Assembly (NCBI GenBank): GCA_023376005.1
Contig: CM042145.1
Location: 92,989,550 to 93,053,549, forward strand
Length of the DNA: 64,000 bases
Direction of reading: 5' to 3'
From: Doryteuthis pealeii
Taxonomy: Eukaryota; Mollusca; Cephalopoda; Myopsida; Loliginidae
Position numbers and translations under genes: made by a program. The notes beneath the pieces are model-generated. The model saw nothing but the letters and a program-made list of their open reading frames with translations, was not told the DNA's origin and did no database searches. Each line of letters opens with the position of its first letter. The stretch's first letter is position 1. This document shows positions 24,605 through 37,571 of the stretch, piece after piece.

Positions 24605-27600
24605 GTGTATTTTTTTAATTTTTTTTTTTTTTTTTTTTTTTTGTCATGTTTTTTATTTTCCTGCTTTTTATTTGCAACATCCTCTTAGAGAGATCTTGGA
24701 TAAATGATTTTATGATTCATTAGATTTTTCTATTTTATATAATGAAAGTTATAAATTATTCAAATGAAATGCTGTAAAATTGATTTTTATGGCTTAGCGT
24801 GTTTATTTTTTGTAAACCCCACCTATTTTAAAATTTTTTCACTTTCTAGGTGAGAAAGTTGATGCTACGAATATCTTCCAACCACCAAAAGTACCCCTGC
24901 CCCAGTCAACTCCTGTCCACAACCCAAATCCTTTCTATCAGCAGCTGGATGGGAGATTGAAACAATTGCAGCTGCAACAGCAGTCACCACAGATCATCCC
25001 CCCAACTCAGGACACTATCTCTCTTATGTCAGAAAGCACACCTGCTGGTCTGTGTAAGGTAAATTCCCATTTTCTCTGGTAACATTGATTGATTGAAAAC
25101 TCATTCAACAGAAATTAATCGCAATTATTTATTGTCCTGAATACAACTGTAATCTTATTCATTGGAATGTTTGGCTGTAATTGAAAATATTAAGATGTTT
25201 GTGTTGTGACAAGAATTGAAATAACATTGTGATTAAAGTATGTTTTATGTTTTATTTCCCTACCACCACCTCCTCAATTCTTTTTTGGGATTGATAGTTT
25301 AATAGATAAGTTTAAGCATATATATATATATATATAATTCTAGCAGAGCTACCTGGCATTGCTGGGGATTTAGAAATAAATCTCTTATCTATATTTATGT
25401 TTTAGATTAATAAAAATTTTCTATATATTTTAAAAATCTTTTTATTCTTTATATATTCTTGTTTTTAAGTTATTATTATTATTGTTTGTATTTTTTCTTT
25501 TATTTGCTTTTTATTGTGTAATATAATTTATCATATTAGATATTTTTTTAATTTTTAATTTTTTAATCATTATTTAAAATAATTTTGTAATATATCATTG
25601 ATTTATACAGTTATTTTTATTTGGCTTTTCTTATGGAAAATGGGGTAAATTATATTGAACTTTGGTCTTTGCTGGTCTTCACCAATTTTCCTTATTGAAT
25701 AACTTGCACTTTGTTGTTGTGCAGACATACAAATACAGAAGCTTTCTTTTATGAATTCATTTAATATTGATTTCATTAATTTATATATATATATATATAT
25801 ATATAGCTAAACCCCCATGGAATATAAAGTGATTACTATGCATTTCAATACTGAATCCTTACTGGCAATGGACTTTTCACAAATGGCACCTTAGCCTCAG
25901 TTTTAATTTGTATATGTCAACATACCAAAAACCACATAGTTTTTTAAATTAAAAAAAAATTGCTATAATTGGTTTTAATTTACTTAAGAAAAAAAAATCT
26001 ATTTCATCATTAGAAACTTCAGTTTGAAAAAAAAAAAATAATACCAGCTCTATTAAAAGGTAAAAATTCTATTTAAAAGACAGCTAATTGTTTAAAAAGA
26101 GATGAGGAATTACTTACTTTTGGTCCATAAAACTTAATCTGATTTTTCTTTTGAGAACTTAAAATTTTTTTAAAGACATTTCCATCTTAATTTAAATTTT
26201 TTTGTATTTTTTTGTATTTTTTTTTTTTTTTCAAATTTTAGTTTGAGTCTCCCCTACCAGCAGACAAGCTAGCTATGACGCCAGATGCCTTGAGTCCACC
26301 AAGTAGTACAGATAGTTCCTTACACCAAGGGAGCCAGTCTGTACGTGCCAGCCGGGGTCAGTATTTTAGTGGTGGCAACCGTACCAATTTAGTGTTTCCT
26401 AATCTCAGTCCTTTGACTCCAAGGTAAGAAATATTACCATGCTCTTTTGCAATCTTTGGGAGGGTAGAAAAATGGAAAACTCAAAACCTAAACCTAGATT
26501 CAAACTTTTGGATTTTGAAGGAACAGGTGATTCTAGCAATCTAAATTTAATGTATCAGTGAACTCAAACATTAAATTGAATATCATATTAACATTACACA
26601 TAATAAATTGTCAGTATAATACAATTTTTGGTGGTCTTTACTAAGTACTGTGAAGTGTCAAGATTTTTGAAATCATTTTATCATTCTGGAAGAAACCATT
26701 ACTTCTGTGTGTATTTAATCATTATTGTTACTCCAGGTTAAGTGTGAAAAGGGTAATCTGAGGCCGATCTTTTTTAGTTCTTATTTTTCTGATGCAAGGA
26801 ATGAGAAAAGTTTTGATAGACTAGCCAAAGCTTGATCCGTTTACCAAAATATTTTTTGTCCCTCAATAATACTTGCATCAGAAAAATAGGGTCTAGAAAA
26901 GATTGTCATCGGGTTACCCTTTCTGTGCTTTTAGCTTGGATTAATTGCTTTTTTGTTATTCTGTGAATGCAAGGACAAGAATACTTATTTCATTTGTAAG
27001 CAAAATACAGTAATATTCAATTTTAATTCAAAACTAAAGTAAAAATTTTTAATGTGAGTATAATTTCAACAAATTAGGAGCACCCTCTCATCACCATTGC
27101 TCCCGGTCCACTCTGACTTGGAGTGGTAGTACTGTTAGGGTCCCATCTATGGTTTAAATAGAATATTTTACAAAATAAAAAAATTGAGTTCCAAACTATC
27201 GCTACGAATCTTTCAAAGCTTTGTCGGCATTAAATGACCCACCGTGGTTGATATGTCATAAAACAAACAAACAGATTAAGAGCCAGTTTAGCTCGGTCGG
27301 TAGAGCATCTGCCTTGGAATCTCTAGGTTCTGGATTTGATACCCACTCCCGCTAACTTGGCCGGCGCATGAGTAGCATATCTTGGGTAATCTGATTTGTG
27401 TGGTAAAGCATCTACGAACTGACAGTAGGTGTGGGGCTCTTCTGCAGCAAAAAAAAAAAAAAATCTCCCTGGTCTAGTGCTAGTGAAAAGGGGATAGACT
27501 CGCTTACTGTTTGGCTGATACTGACAATAAGTCACTCCACAAGCTTTACTGCTATAGAAGTAACTGAAGTTATTATTTTTGGACATGTATATTTTTTTTT

Positions 27601-28324
27601 TTTTATTTTTTTTTTTTTTTTCATTTAAAAAAAAATTTAGTTTTTCATCACCATTATTAAAGCCTTTATTCTGCTGCTGTTTGTAATCAGTGTTGACTGG
27701 AAATAAATAAATAAACACTTGATTATTAAAAATGAATAATAGTTAATTTGATATTAATATTAACTTTGAAATTGTTGTGCCTTTTACTGTGATATCCATT
27801 TGTCAACTTAAACCTAGAAAAAATATATTCAAGTTGTCAGTTACTGTTTATAAAATAGCTTTAATTTTGTTTAAATTTGTTGTAAATAAAATCAGAAAAA
27901 AAAATTAGTCTTATAGTTTTATGGATGATGCTGTCTGTTGAAAGTAAAAGACAAGGATTTCTTGAAATTAAATCCAGTGTGTTGAATCTTAAACATATTT
28001 GTTTTAATTTTCAGTTTTGGAGTGTTTCCTTTAGAAACACCAAGCCCTCAGGAAGGTGTCCCATACATTTCCCAGGTAACCCCTGTTGCTCTTTCAGAGA
28101 ACCTTGTATCTGAAGCTCCTCGTGCTCCCCGGGGACCAAAGGTAATTGTCACCATCATCCATTTAGCTTTGTAGATTATTAATGAAATTTAAAAAAAAAT
28201 AAATTTCAAACATATTTTTTATTCTTTTAAAATATTTTTTTTAATAAGAATCAGTTATTTCTGAAATAGTTTAGAGTATAATGAAACATGAAACTCCTGT
28301 CATAGAACTTAAAAATTTAATTTT

Positions 28325-28362
<38 letters not shown>

Positions 28363-31300
28363 TAAAATTGTTTGATGCTAACTTTTTATTATTTTCCCCT
28401 TTAGAAAAAATAGATAATTGTTACTATTATGAAAATTTTGAATAAGCAACAAACATAAAAATCTAGGCATTATGTACATTAGGGTAGATTGATTTTGGAA
28501 CTATAACATCTCCCATGTGGTGAAAGTTACAAATTAACAAAGAATTACCAGACAAAATATTTTTCTTCAAAATTTTGCCATCGCTTGAGGAAAGAGATTT
28601 CAATCTTTTCAAATGTTATCACTATTACAGCTTGCTTACTTAGGTAAAAAGCAGCATATCAGATGTGTTGGTGGTGAATTTGAATTCTAGTTTTAATATT
28701 TTATTTATTTTATTTAAAAGGACAATTTTTTCTGTTTTAAATATTGAAATTGCAAAATTTTCTAACCAATTTCTACGTTAAATGTTGCGAAAACAAGGAT
28801 TTTTGATGCATTCTAGTAGACTATCTTTGATACTATTTCCTCAAACAATTGTGCAAGTAAGAGATCTAGTTTTTAGTATCAGTATTCACTATACCTACAC
28901 AACTTTTGCTGTTTGAGAGAATTTTATATTTTTAAAAAAGTGAAAAATCAACCTACCCTAATGTACATTCAATTGGAAAATTAAAAAAAATTGTATGTTT
29001 TTTCCTACTGCTTTGTATATACCAAATGTTTTAAAAAGAATGTTAGAATATCTCCCTGCAGAATATTCAAATCTATCTTTATTGATATTTGTTTTTATTT
29101 AAAGAAAAATAATTAGTGCAATGACATGTTAAACGGGAAAAAAACTGAAGTGTATTTAAAAAAAATTAAATCTATCAGTGACTTAGTGTTTTTTACAAAA
29201 TCAAATTTTTGGTTCTGTTATTGTCCCTTATTTAGTATTTGAAGAATACTGTCAGAAAATGGTTGAAGATAGCTGAACACTCAAAGGTGAATTATCATTT
29301 TCTTTTTTTTTTTTCCCAAAGTTTTTTCAGAAAAGGAAAATTCCTGTATTATTACACTTTTATTTTCTAAACGCTTTTAGCATCATATATAACCCTATTA
29401 CATTATTTAATTGTCTACTTTAATTTAGTGCTTTATACTTTTATTCACCTATATACCACTATATATATATATATATATATATTTTACTATAGGTATATGA
29501 CATTGGTTTTATTAAACCTTTTGTAGAAAAACTATTGTGACTTAAAATAGTTTTGAATATACAAAATATCCCTTAAATTTTTTTATTATGTTAGTGTATG
29601 AATGCTTTTGGACAAATAATCTGTGTCTTGTGTGGTGGTGCATTGCAAACTCTGGCTAGTGAATTATTTTAATTGACTTTTCTTATTTTGTTTCTAATTT
29701 TATTTTTATTTCAGCCTGTCACTCGCAGAAGTCAGAATCAAAACCAGAATCCCTCCATGCCAAAACCAACAGTGTTTAGTCAGTCAGGTAACACAAACAC
29801 TCGGGAATTGGCCACTTCCAACCAGCAATCAGGGTAAGTAAATGTACTCGACTTGTTGTTTTGTTTGTGTGTTTTAAGAAATGTATTTTGTAACCCAATG
29901 TTGATTTTTAACTTTAGTGGCAAAAGTTATTTAGGAATTTAAGAACTAGGGGAAACAAATCTGGAAAATGATTTTAATCTTTCACTCTTTCATAAAATTA
30001 ATTTTATTGATAAGTTTTGCTTTTTTGAAAATGGTAGAATGAGAAATGTTTCATACTTTATTGAAAATTTTTAATTTTTCATAAAAACAAGAAACTGAAT
30101 CATTTGAAAAATTGCTTACTGGTTGTAAGAAAATTAAAAGCTGAGAATTTAATGTGAGCCACACTACATTAAAAAAAAAATATAATTAATATTTTAATTG
30201 AACTTTCCCTATTTATTTCATCAGTATAAAGTTTTACTGTTAAAAAACCCCCCAAAAACGAAACAAATTTATATAGCTGTTGTCTAATTTTACAGTAACC
30301 TTGAACATATTGATCATATTGCCTAAACATTTTGCAAGTATTTTTTTTCTTGATTTGCAAAGCATAAGCAAATAAATAGTATCATTTTACATTTTGAAGT
30401 TTAAAAATACAAAATATAACATTTTTTTGTTTTCACTTTCATTTATTTTAGAATTGTGGAAAGAAAATGTTTTGCAAATGATTTTGTCTATAGTTTTGTT
30501 AAAGGATTATATATATATATATATATATATATTATAAAAGTATGCACAATGGTTTGAATTTTGTTCATTTTATTTTGATACTAAAAACTTCTTAAAAACA
30601 AAATCCAAACCATTTTGCAGACCTTATTTATTAGAAGATATTTACTTTTCTTTTGTTAGATCTACAGCAATCTTTATATATATATATTTATAAATGGTTT
30701 ATTCTACTAGGGTGAATCAAGTTTTGCAATATTTTGTGAACATAAGGCACAATTTGGCATGTCCAGATGCTTTTGCTGAGGTTGTGAAAATGACAAACCA
30801 CACTGATCTGGGAGATGCTGAGATCACTTGATACTCTCTATATTTGCCTCTGTAACTTGGAGCATGGCCTCGGAATCCATGCTTTTAGGCTTACCTGACC
30901 TTGCCTAATCATCGATGTTCTTACAACCCGAGTGAAATTGAACCATCTGGTTTCTGTACTGTGATCTTTCGTACAACAAATGTTTTTGGTTGCCTTTGTG
31001 ACATTATAGCCCAGTTTGAACTTGTAAAGCATAAGATCCTGAATTGGAGTACACTTTATGTTTATCTGTATGGCTTTCAAATCACACACTGAATGAAGCC
31101 ATGCACAGCATATCAAGTCACCAACTACCATAATATTAACCACAGCAGGTACCTACCATAGCTTGAATAGCTTTTATCGTATGATATATGTGACGCAAAC
31201 TAGCACATACCAAAATATTGCAAAACTTTTGACTTGCCCTAATATAATTAAAAAAAAATGTTAGTTCATTGAAATTGTTTTATTTTTGTTAATTTGTCAT

Positions 31301-34300
31301 ATGTTAGGTGCTTCTAAATATCAATTAATGTATTAATATATTTAGTGTTAAAGAATGTTACTAATGCTTTTTGCTACTTTTTCCTATTCATCACCAAATG
31401 TGACATTATGTAAGGTTCTTTTCTCCTCAATGTGCATTTCTGCCCTGTCAGCTGAAGCTGTAGAATACGGTGACTGCACCTCTGGATAAGGCCATCTTTT
31501 GGCCATGGGTGGTGACCCATGAAGCCTTAGGCTAGATCCTGGTGGTTGAGCAGTCTGTGACTTGCAACACTCCACTTTGGTCCTTACTTTGGCTAGATGG
31601 ACGGTCAGTCCTCGCCTGATTAGTTGGCTAATCATATTAAGTCCTAGCAATTTTGATTGTCTCAACCGTATTCTTATATTGCTCTTATGGCAAACACTTT
31701 ATTATATAGATGATAGCTGAAGGTCAGCCACCAGTATTTATTAATACACTTGAAGTTAATGAAAATTATTTCTACCAATTTAGTTGTACACATGAAGTTA
31801 ATAAAAAAGATTTCTATCAATTTAGTAATACACCTTAATATTATTTCTTAAACAAATCCATTAAATAACTCACAAGGGTTGATATGCCATTAAACCAAAC
31901 AATCAACCAACCATCAATGTGCATTTGTCTTATCCTTTGTACACTGCTCTAATAGCTGCATTTCCAATAATGCTATCTAGTTTTAGTTTCATTGTTCTAT
32001 TCTTGGCCAATAAATAATGTCAATAAACAAAACACAAATTGCCATTGGAGGTATTCAAATAAATGACCCTTTTGATTTGATGACTGGTAATTAAGAAAAC
32101 AAATTTAACACCTTGAAAACCTTTTTTTTTTTTTTTTTTTTTTTTGACCCTAGAATCTTTTTAGTACAATTTCTGGATGTGTTCTGATCCTGATATATAT
32201 ATCATTCATCATCATCAAGGCATGCCATCAGCACAGATTCCTTTTGACTCTCTCGCCATCCGTCTCTATTGGCCATCACTCTTGGTAGGTCTTCTAGACA
32301 GTATCCAGTGTCTGCACAGAGCTGGTGAATGTAAGTTTTTGCTGGTTGGCCAACACTGGTGTGTCCACATGTAGGAGAACGTTGCTTATGGGTTTGTCCT
32401 TACTTCTCCAGCAGTGTCCAGCATGTCTTGTTCGTCTTACTTAGATGGTTTGTGTGATAGGAGGTAAGTGGTTGTACAGTTGCTGCTTCCAGGATTTGTT
32501 CAAAACAGCATGTAGCATTCTTATGTAGTTCCCATATAGCTTTTTTTCTACAAGCGTTTTGTTAGTTGAAGTGGTGCAGCCATACAATAGTACTGACATG
32601 GCTATAGCTTGGAAGAATTTCCTGTTCTAAGCAAGCATAATACTTAAAAAGTATTTGTTATTGTCATCTTATGTAATCTTATTGAATATCTTAAATGTCA
32701 CCTTCCTTCTATTTGTCTTAATTGTTGAAAGCTCCTCATCTGAAGACCAACGTTGCCTGTCATATTTTTAATGTCTTATTATTGGGAATATGCTTTTGTT
32801 ATTGTAATATATTTTTAAAGTCTATGGCAGTAAAAAGTTTTTCTTTGTTTTATCTACTCAATTCAGTTAAAGAATTATTAAATTAGTAATAATTTTTTAT
32901 CAAATTGTTCTTCTAATAAATACTTAAACAAAAAGAATTTTTGTTTTTAAAGATTTATTAGAGCTTTTTAATATGGATGAGCATAAGACAATGAAATTGA
33001 TAATTAACCCTGACAAAAATGTAAACATTTACTATAGTTTTATTTATTCAGAGAATTTAAATGCTTATAAAATAAACTAATATACTATTCAATGCCATAC
33101 TTACCTTGTGCCAGTGGCTTCAGCTTCTGGACTGGTAAGATAAAATAAATTGCATGATCCCAAGGGACTGTCTCGCCCAGGCAACACCTGCCTCTGTGTC
33201 TAAAAGGGGCAGGGCTGGGTTTATTGCTTGGTGCCTGATACACCCCAAAAGGAGAATGCCTAAGGGATCATGTACTTTTGGCACTGAATACTGCATGAGC
33301 TTCGGTTTGTATGTGGTTCCTCATGTTAACAAGTCCTTGCATCAGTCTGCCCTTGTAGGAGGTCAAGAAAATACTTTTATATATTTACCAACCTCTCTGC
33401 ACGGGCAGGATGTGACACAAGGTCAATTTCTTAACAGGTTTGAATTCAGTTTTCCTTCTCCTAGACTGGTTACCTAGCCCAGGTTAATGAGCCAGTCTGC
33501 CCTGTATTTGCCCATAGCTGGAGGGAGAATTGGATTCATACCTTTCCAAGGGTATTAGCGCCATGGGAAATGCAAACAGTTCATCCAGGAATTGAACTTG
33601 GGTCGAGGAAAATACTTATATGAGCATACCTACTCTCTATGTATAAACACCAATGTTTATTGATTTCTAATGTCATATTACATTTATTTGTGCATATCTA
33701 AGATTCTAGACAAGCTACATCTTTCTTTTCTTTAGTCCCTATTGCTTGACTGCTCTTATGTCTCTCTCTCAATTTGCAAAATTATTTGTAATTATCTTTT
33801 TAACAAAACATTGACTCTCATTGGTCCTCGGGAACCTTCTTGAACTCTGGAAGCCCCTTCTTGAACTTGGGAGCCTTCTATTCCAATTGGACACATAGCA
33901 TAGTGGATATAAGCATTGAGTTAATACAGTTCTAAGTGACAGTTATCTCTAGGCTGCAGTTCAATCCTGGTCAAGGGTGACAGTAATATTGAATAATTAA
34001 CACTGCTTAACACTTGTACCCAGTTATGGTTAACAAATGAGAACAGTCTACCCCTGTGGATAGAATAAAGGATTAAGTTTGAATTTTGAAAAGAAATACC
34101 TGAAGAAGCCGGAGGGCATATCAGCTGAAACATTGTGTAGATAACAATAAAGATGAGGACAATAGTCCGAATACTCCAAATTATCAAGCCTCATGTAAAA
34201 GAAATTCAGAGAAATACTATTAATAATTATCTTTTTAAGAAAACGATAATTCTCTGTCCCTACTTTCTCAGCCTAGAGAAAATATGCATTTTGATACCAG

Positions 34301-37300
34301 TGCACTGCCCCCCCCCCCGGAAATCCAGTTGCAGTTATCTTTTTACCAAAATAATGATTCACTGATCCTATTTTCTCAGCTTTTTGATCTTGCTTGAATG
34401 TTTTTGAGTTCAATCCAACTGAGTACATTTCACAATTTCAAATCTATTTCTATGGACTTTCACCCATTGATTTTTTTTCTCAATACTTCATTTGAATGAA
34501 GTGATTTCTTCCGCTACTCGCACATGCATCAATATATGCACATATTTAGTTTGCTTAAATTTATTGGATTTTCATGGGACAAGTGAAATATGGATATCTA
34601 AAATGACAAAACCTTATATTACAATAGCTGAAGTATATTCCCAATATAAGACATAAAAAATATGACAGGCAACACTTTAGTATATGAATGTCATTTTTCA
34701 TCTGAAGTACTTTTTATCATAATTTCAATCATTGAAGATTGGTTGCTTGTATGTGATCCTTATTGTAACTTTTTTTTTTGTTTCTTCAGACTGCAGACAA
34801 ATGTAACAAATGTACGACGAAGCCAAAGACTTTTTGGCAATTCTAGCTCTGTTAAGGTTAGTTGCTCAAACAAGTTTCTTTTAAAGTCCAAGATGGAAAT
34901 AAACTTTGTGTGATATTGACATCAATGATTTAAGTTTCTTAAATGTGATAAATTTATATTATACTACATCAACACCAACAACTTCATTCTCTAATGATAC
35001 CTGCATCAGAAAAATAAGGTCTAAAACAAAAAAATTGCCCACAGGTTACCCTTACAATGCTTTTAACCAAAACTTTGTTTTTTTTGTTATTCTGTGAATG
35101 CAAGGACAAAAATACTTATTTCATTTGTAAGCAAAATACAGTAATATTTGACTTAATTCAAAACTAAAGTAAGATTTTTTAGTGTTAGTAGAATTTCAAC
35201 AAATTTAGCTCAGTCGATAGAGCATCTGCCTTGGAATCCCATGGTTCTGGATTCGATACCGGCTCCCGCTAACTCAGCCGGCACATGAGTAGCATAACTT
35301 GAGTAATCTGATCTGTGTTGTAAAGCACCTGGGAGCTGACAGGTGTGGCGCTCTTCTGCAGCAAAAAAAAAAAAAATCTCCCTGGTCTAGTACTAGAAAA
35401 AAGAGGATAGACTCTCTTGCTGTCTGGCTGATACTGACAATAGGCCATTCCACAAGCTTTACTGCTATAGAAGTAACTAGTTATTATTTTTGGACTTGTA
35501 TATTTTTTTTTCTTTAAATTTTAGTTGTTTTTCATCATTACTAAAGACTTTGTTCTGCTGTTTGTAATCAGTGTTGACTGAAAATAAATGATAAACACTT
35601 GGTTATTAAAAATGAATAATAGTTAAGTTTCTCACCTAATAAAATTTGATATAGTAATATTCTAGTTTAAAAGCATAGTAAGTCTAACCTGAAGCCAAAC
35701 TTTTTTAGACCTTGTTTTTCAATGCAGGTATCATTGGAGAACAAGTAAACTTTGACCTATTTACCAAAATTTTTATCACATTTAACTTGGACTATTAGGA
35801 AATGGAATTATTACTTATGAAATTCAAATTCATAATATTTACTGTTTCACCTTATTCTACATTCAGATGGTGTGTATGTGCATGCATATCCTTGTATTTA
35901 CTGTTATTTTTGTTTGAATATATTAATCTAAAGGAATGAAAAAGATTAAATATTTTTAATTCATTATTGTTATTCCTTCATTTAAACATTTAAAAAAAAA
36001 AATCAAATAGACCTTTTGAAAGGTTATGTAGTTATTTTGAGTTATGCTTTTTTAAATTAAAAAATTTTTTTTTTAAATTTTAAAAATCATTAGTGAATCC
36101 AGTTTTGCATATTTTGTTTTCTCTTTGGAAGAATGGTAATAGTTGTTGTTTTTGTGTTGTAGGAAAATAACAAGAGTCAAAGTAAGTCCCGATTCACGAG
36201 TCCAAAGTCTGGCACTAGGAAGTCTAAAAGCAAACTGAGCAAGTCACAACAAGAATTAAATGAGATCAACAAAGGAGAGAACATTCTCGATTGTAAGCAG
36301 TCTTGTGGGTATGAGGGGCCAAATTATGCACAATTAGCCCACATGAGGCAGCAGTCATTAGGTAAGTGGATTTATTGTTTGTTTTTTGTTATATTTTTTA
36401 TTAGTCTTCAAAGTAAAGAAACTAGTGACACACACACATATACACAGTGTGTGTGTGTTTACCTTAATTAAATAATTCCTCTGGCATTTAGTATTGAGTT
36501 TGTGAGACTTGTTCATTTCAGCCAGTTAGATTAAGTCTCTCAAACTCGAGTCGCTATAAGGACAAAAGGATGTTTAAGAAAAATTATAATATCTCTAATA
36601 ATGAACGTTTGAAAAAATATTCCAAATGTATTTTTTCGCCAAAAAATGTATATACTTTTTGGGATGTTTTAATTATTCATTTTGACAGCAATATATTCCA
36701 AATGATTTATTTATTCATCTTTTTTTATTTTTATTTATTTCCTCTTGGTCTGTTATACAAAAGCTTCTCATCACATGAACTTTTGCATTACAATTTTTCA
36801 TTAGTTTCCATGATTTGTTAATTTTTATAAAATTCTTAATATTTTGAATGAAATCTATTTGTCTTGAATTTGCTTAAATCTACTAAGTGCCTCCTTTTAT
36901 TATTATTTAACACTGGATTTGCAATGATTTAAAAAAAAAAAGAAAAAAAAGAGCAAACTCCAGACTTTTAACCCTTGCTTGCAGATTAAAGCTATTTTGG
37001 GATTTTCACTAGATAACCATATTATTAGGTATATATTATTCTGTATCCAAACTATCAGCTATTACGTAACATTTGAAGAATTTAACTCTAAAGTTGCTGG
37101 GATACAGGTGAGAATGAATTTTATTTGATATAATTAACATAAATGGTGATAATGATAGCATAATCCTTATAAGATATTATTAGATGAATATTTTTCATTG
37201 TATATATTGAATCACAAGTGTGTATATAATTTTATAAAAAATTGGAAAAAAAACCAAAAACAAGTTTCGTTTATAAAATTACATATTATCGGATTTACTT

Positions 37301-37505
37301 CCACTTTTACTTCACAAGTGTGTATGTATAAAAAAAACCTTAAAGATTTTTACATTTCATTTTACTTTAATTAGAAACTATCCAAATTAAAACTGGATAA
37401 GGAAATTATATTTTTTTTAGCTTTTGATAGAAGCTTCCTTGATAAAATGTAATATTTAAGAATGTATTATCTTATAATATTTGGCTTCTTCTAATTCCTC
37501 TTTTA

Positions 37506-37571
<66 letters not shown>

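Larger units (their letters stand above)
26934..27752 (+). repeat. Composite repeat block, copy 1
   Basis: Shares order and sequence with 35067-35632: ttattctgtgaatgcaagga, caaaatacagtaatatt, a family A SINE, then aatcagtgttgactg and attaaaaatgaataatagtt. It includes an extra family E piece that copy 2 lacks. Confidence 0.85.
34998..35727. mobile_element. Inverted family H half-units enclosing a SINE segment
   Basis: The left arm 34998-35066 (tgcatcagaaaaataagg, ggttacccttacaatgctt) and right arm 35657-35727 (aaaagcatagtaagtctaac, cctgaagcc, agaccttgtttttcaatgca) are inverted copies of the family H arm in the outward order opposite to the fold-back element. Between them lies composite block copy 2. 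H-like sequence continues to about 35790 on the right. Confidence 0.7.
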
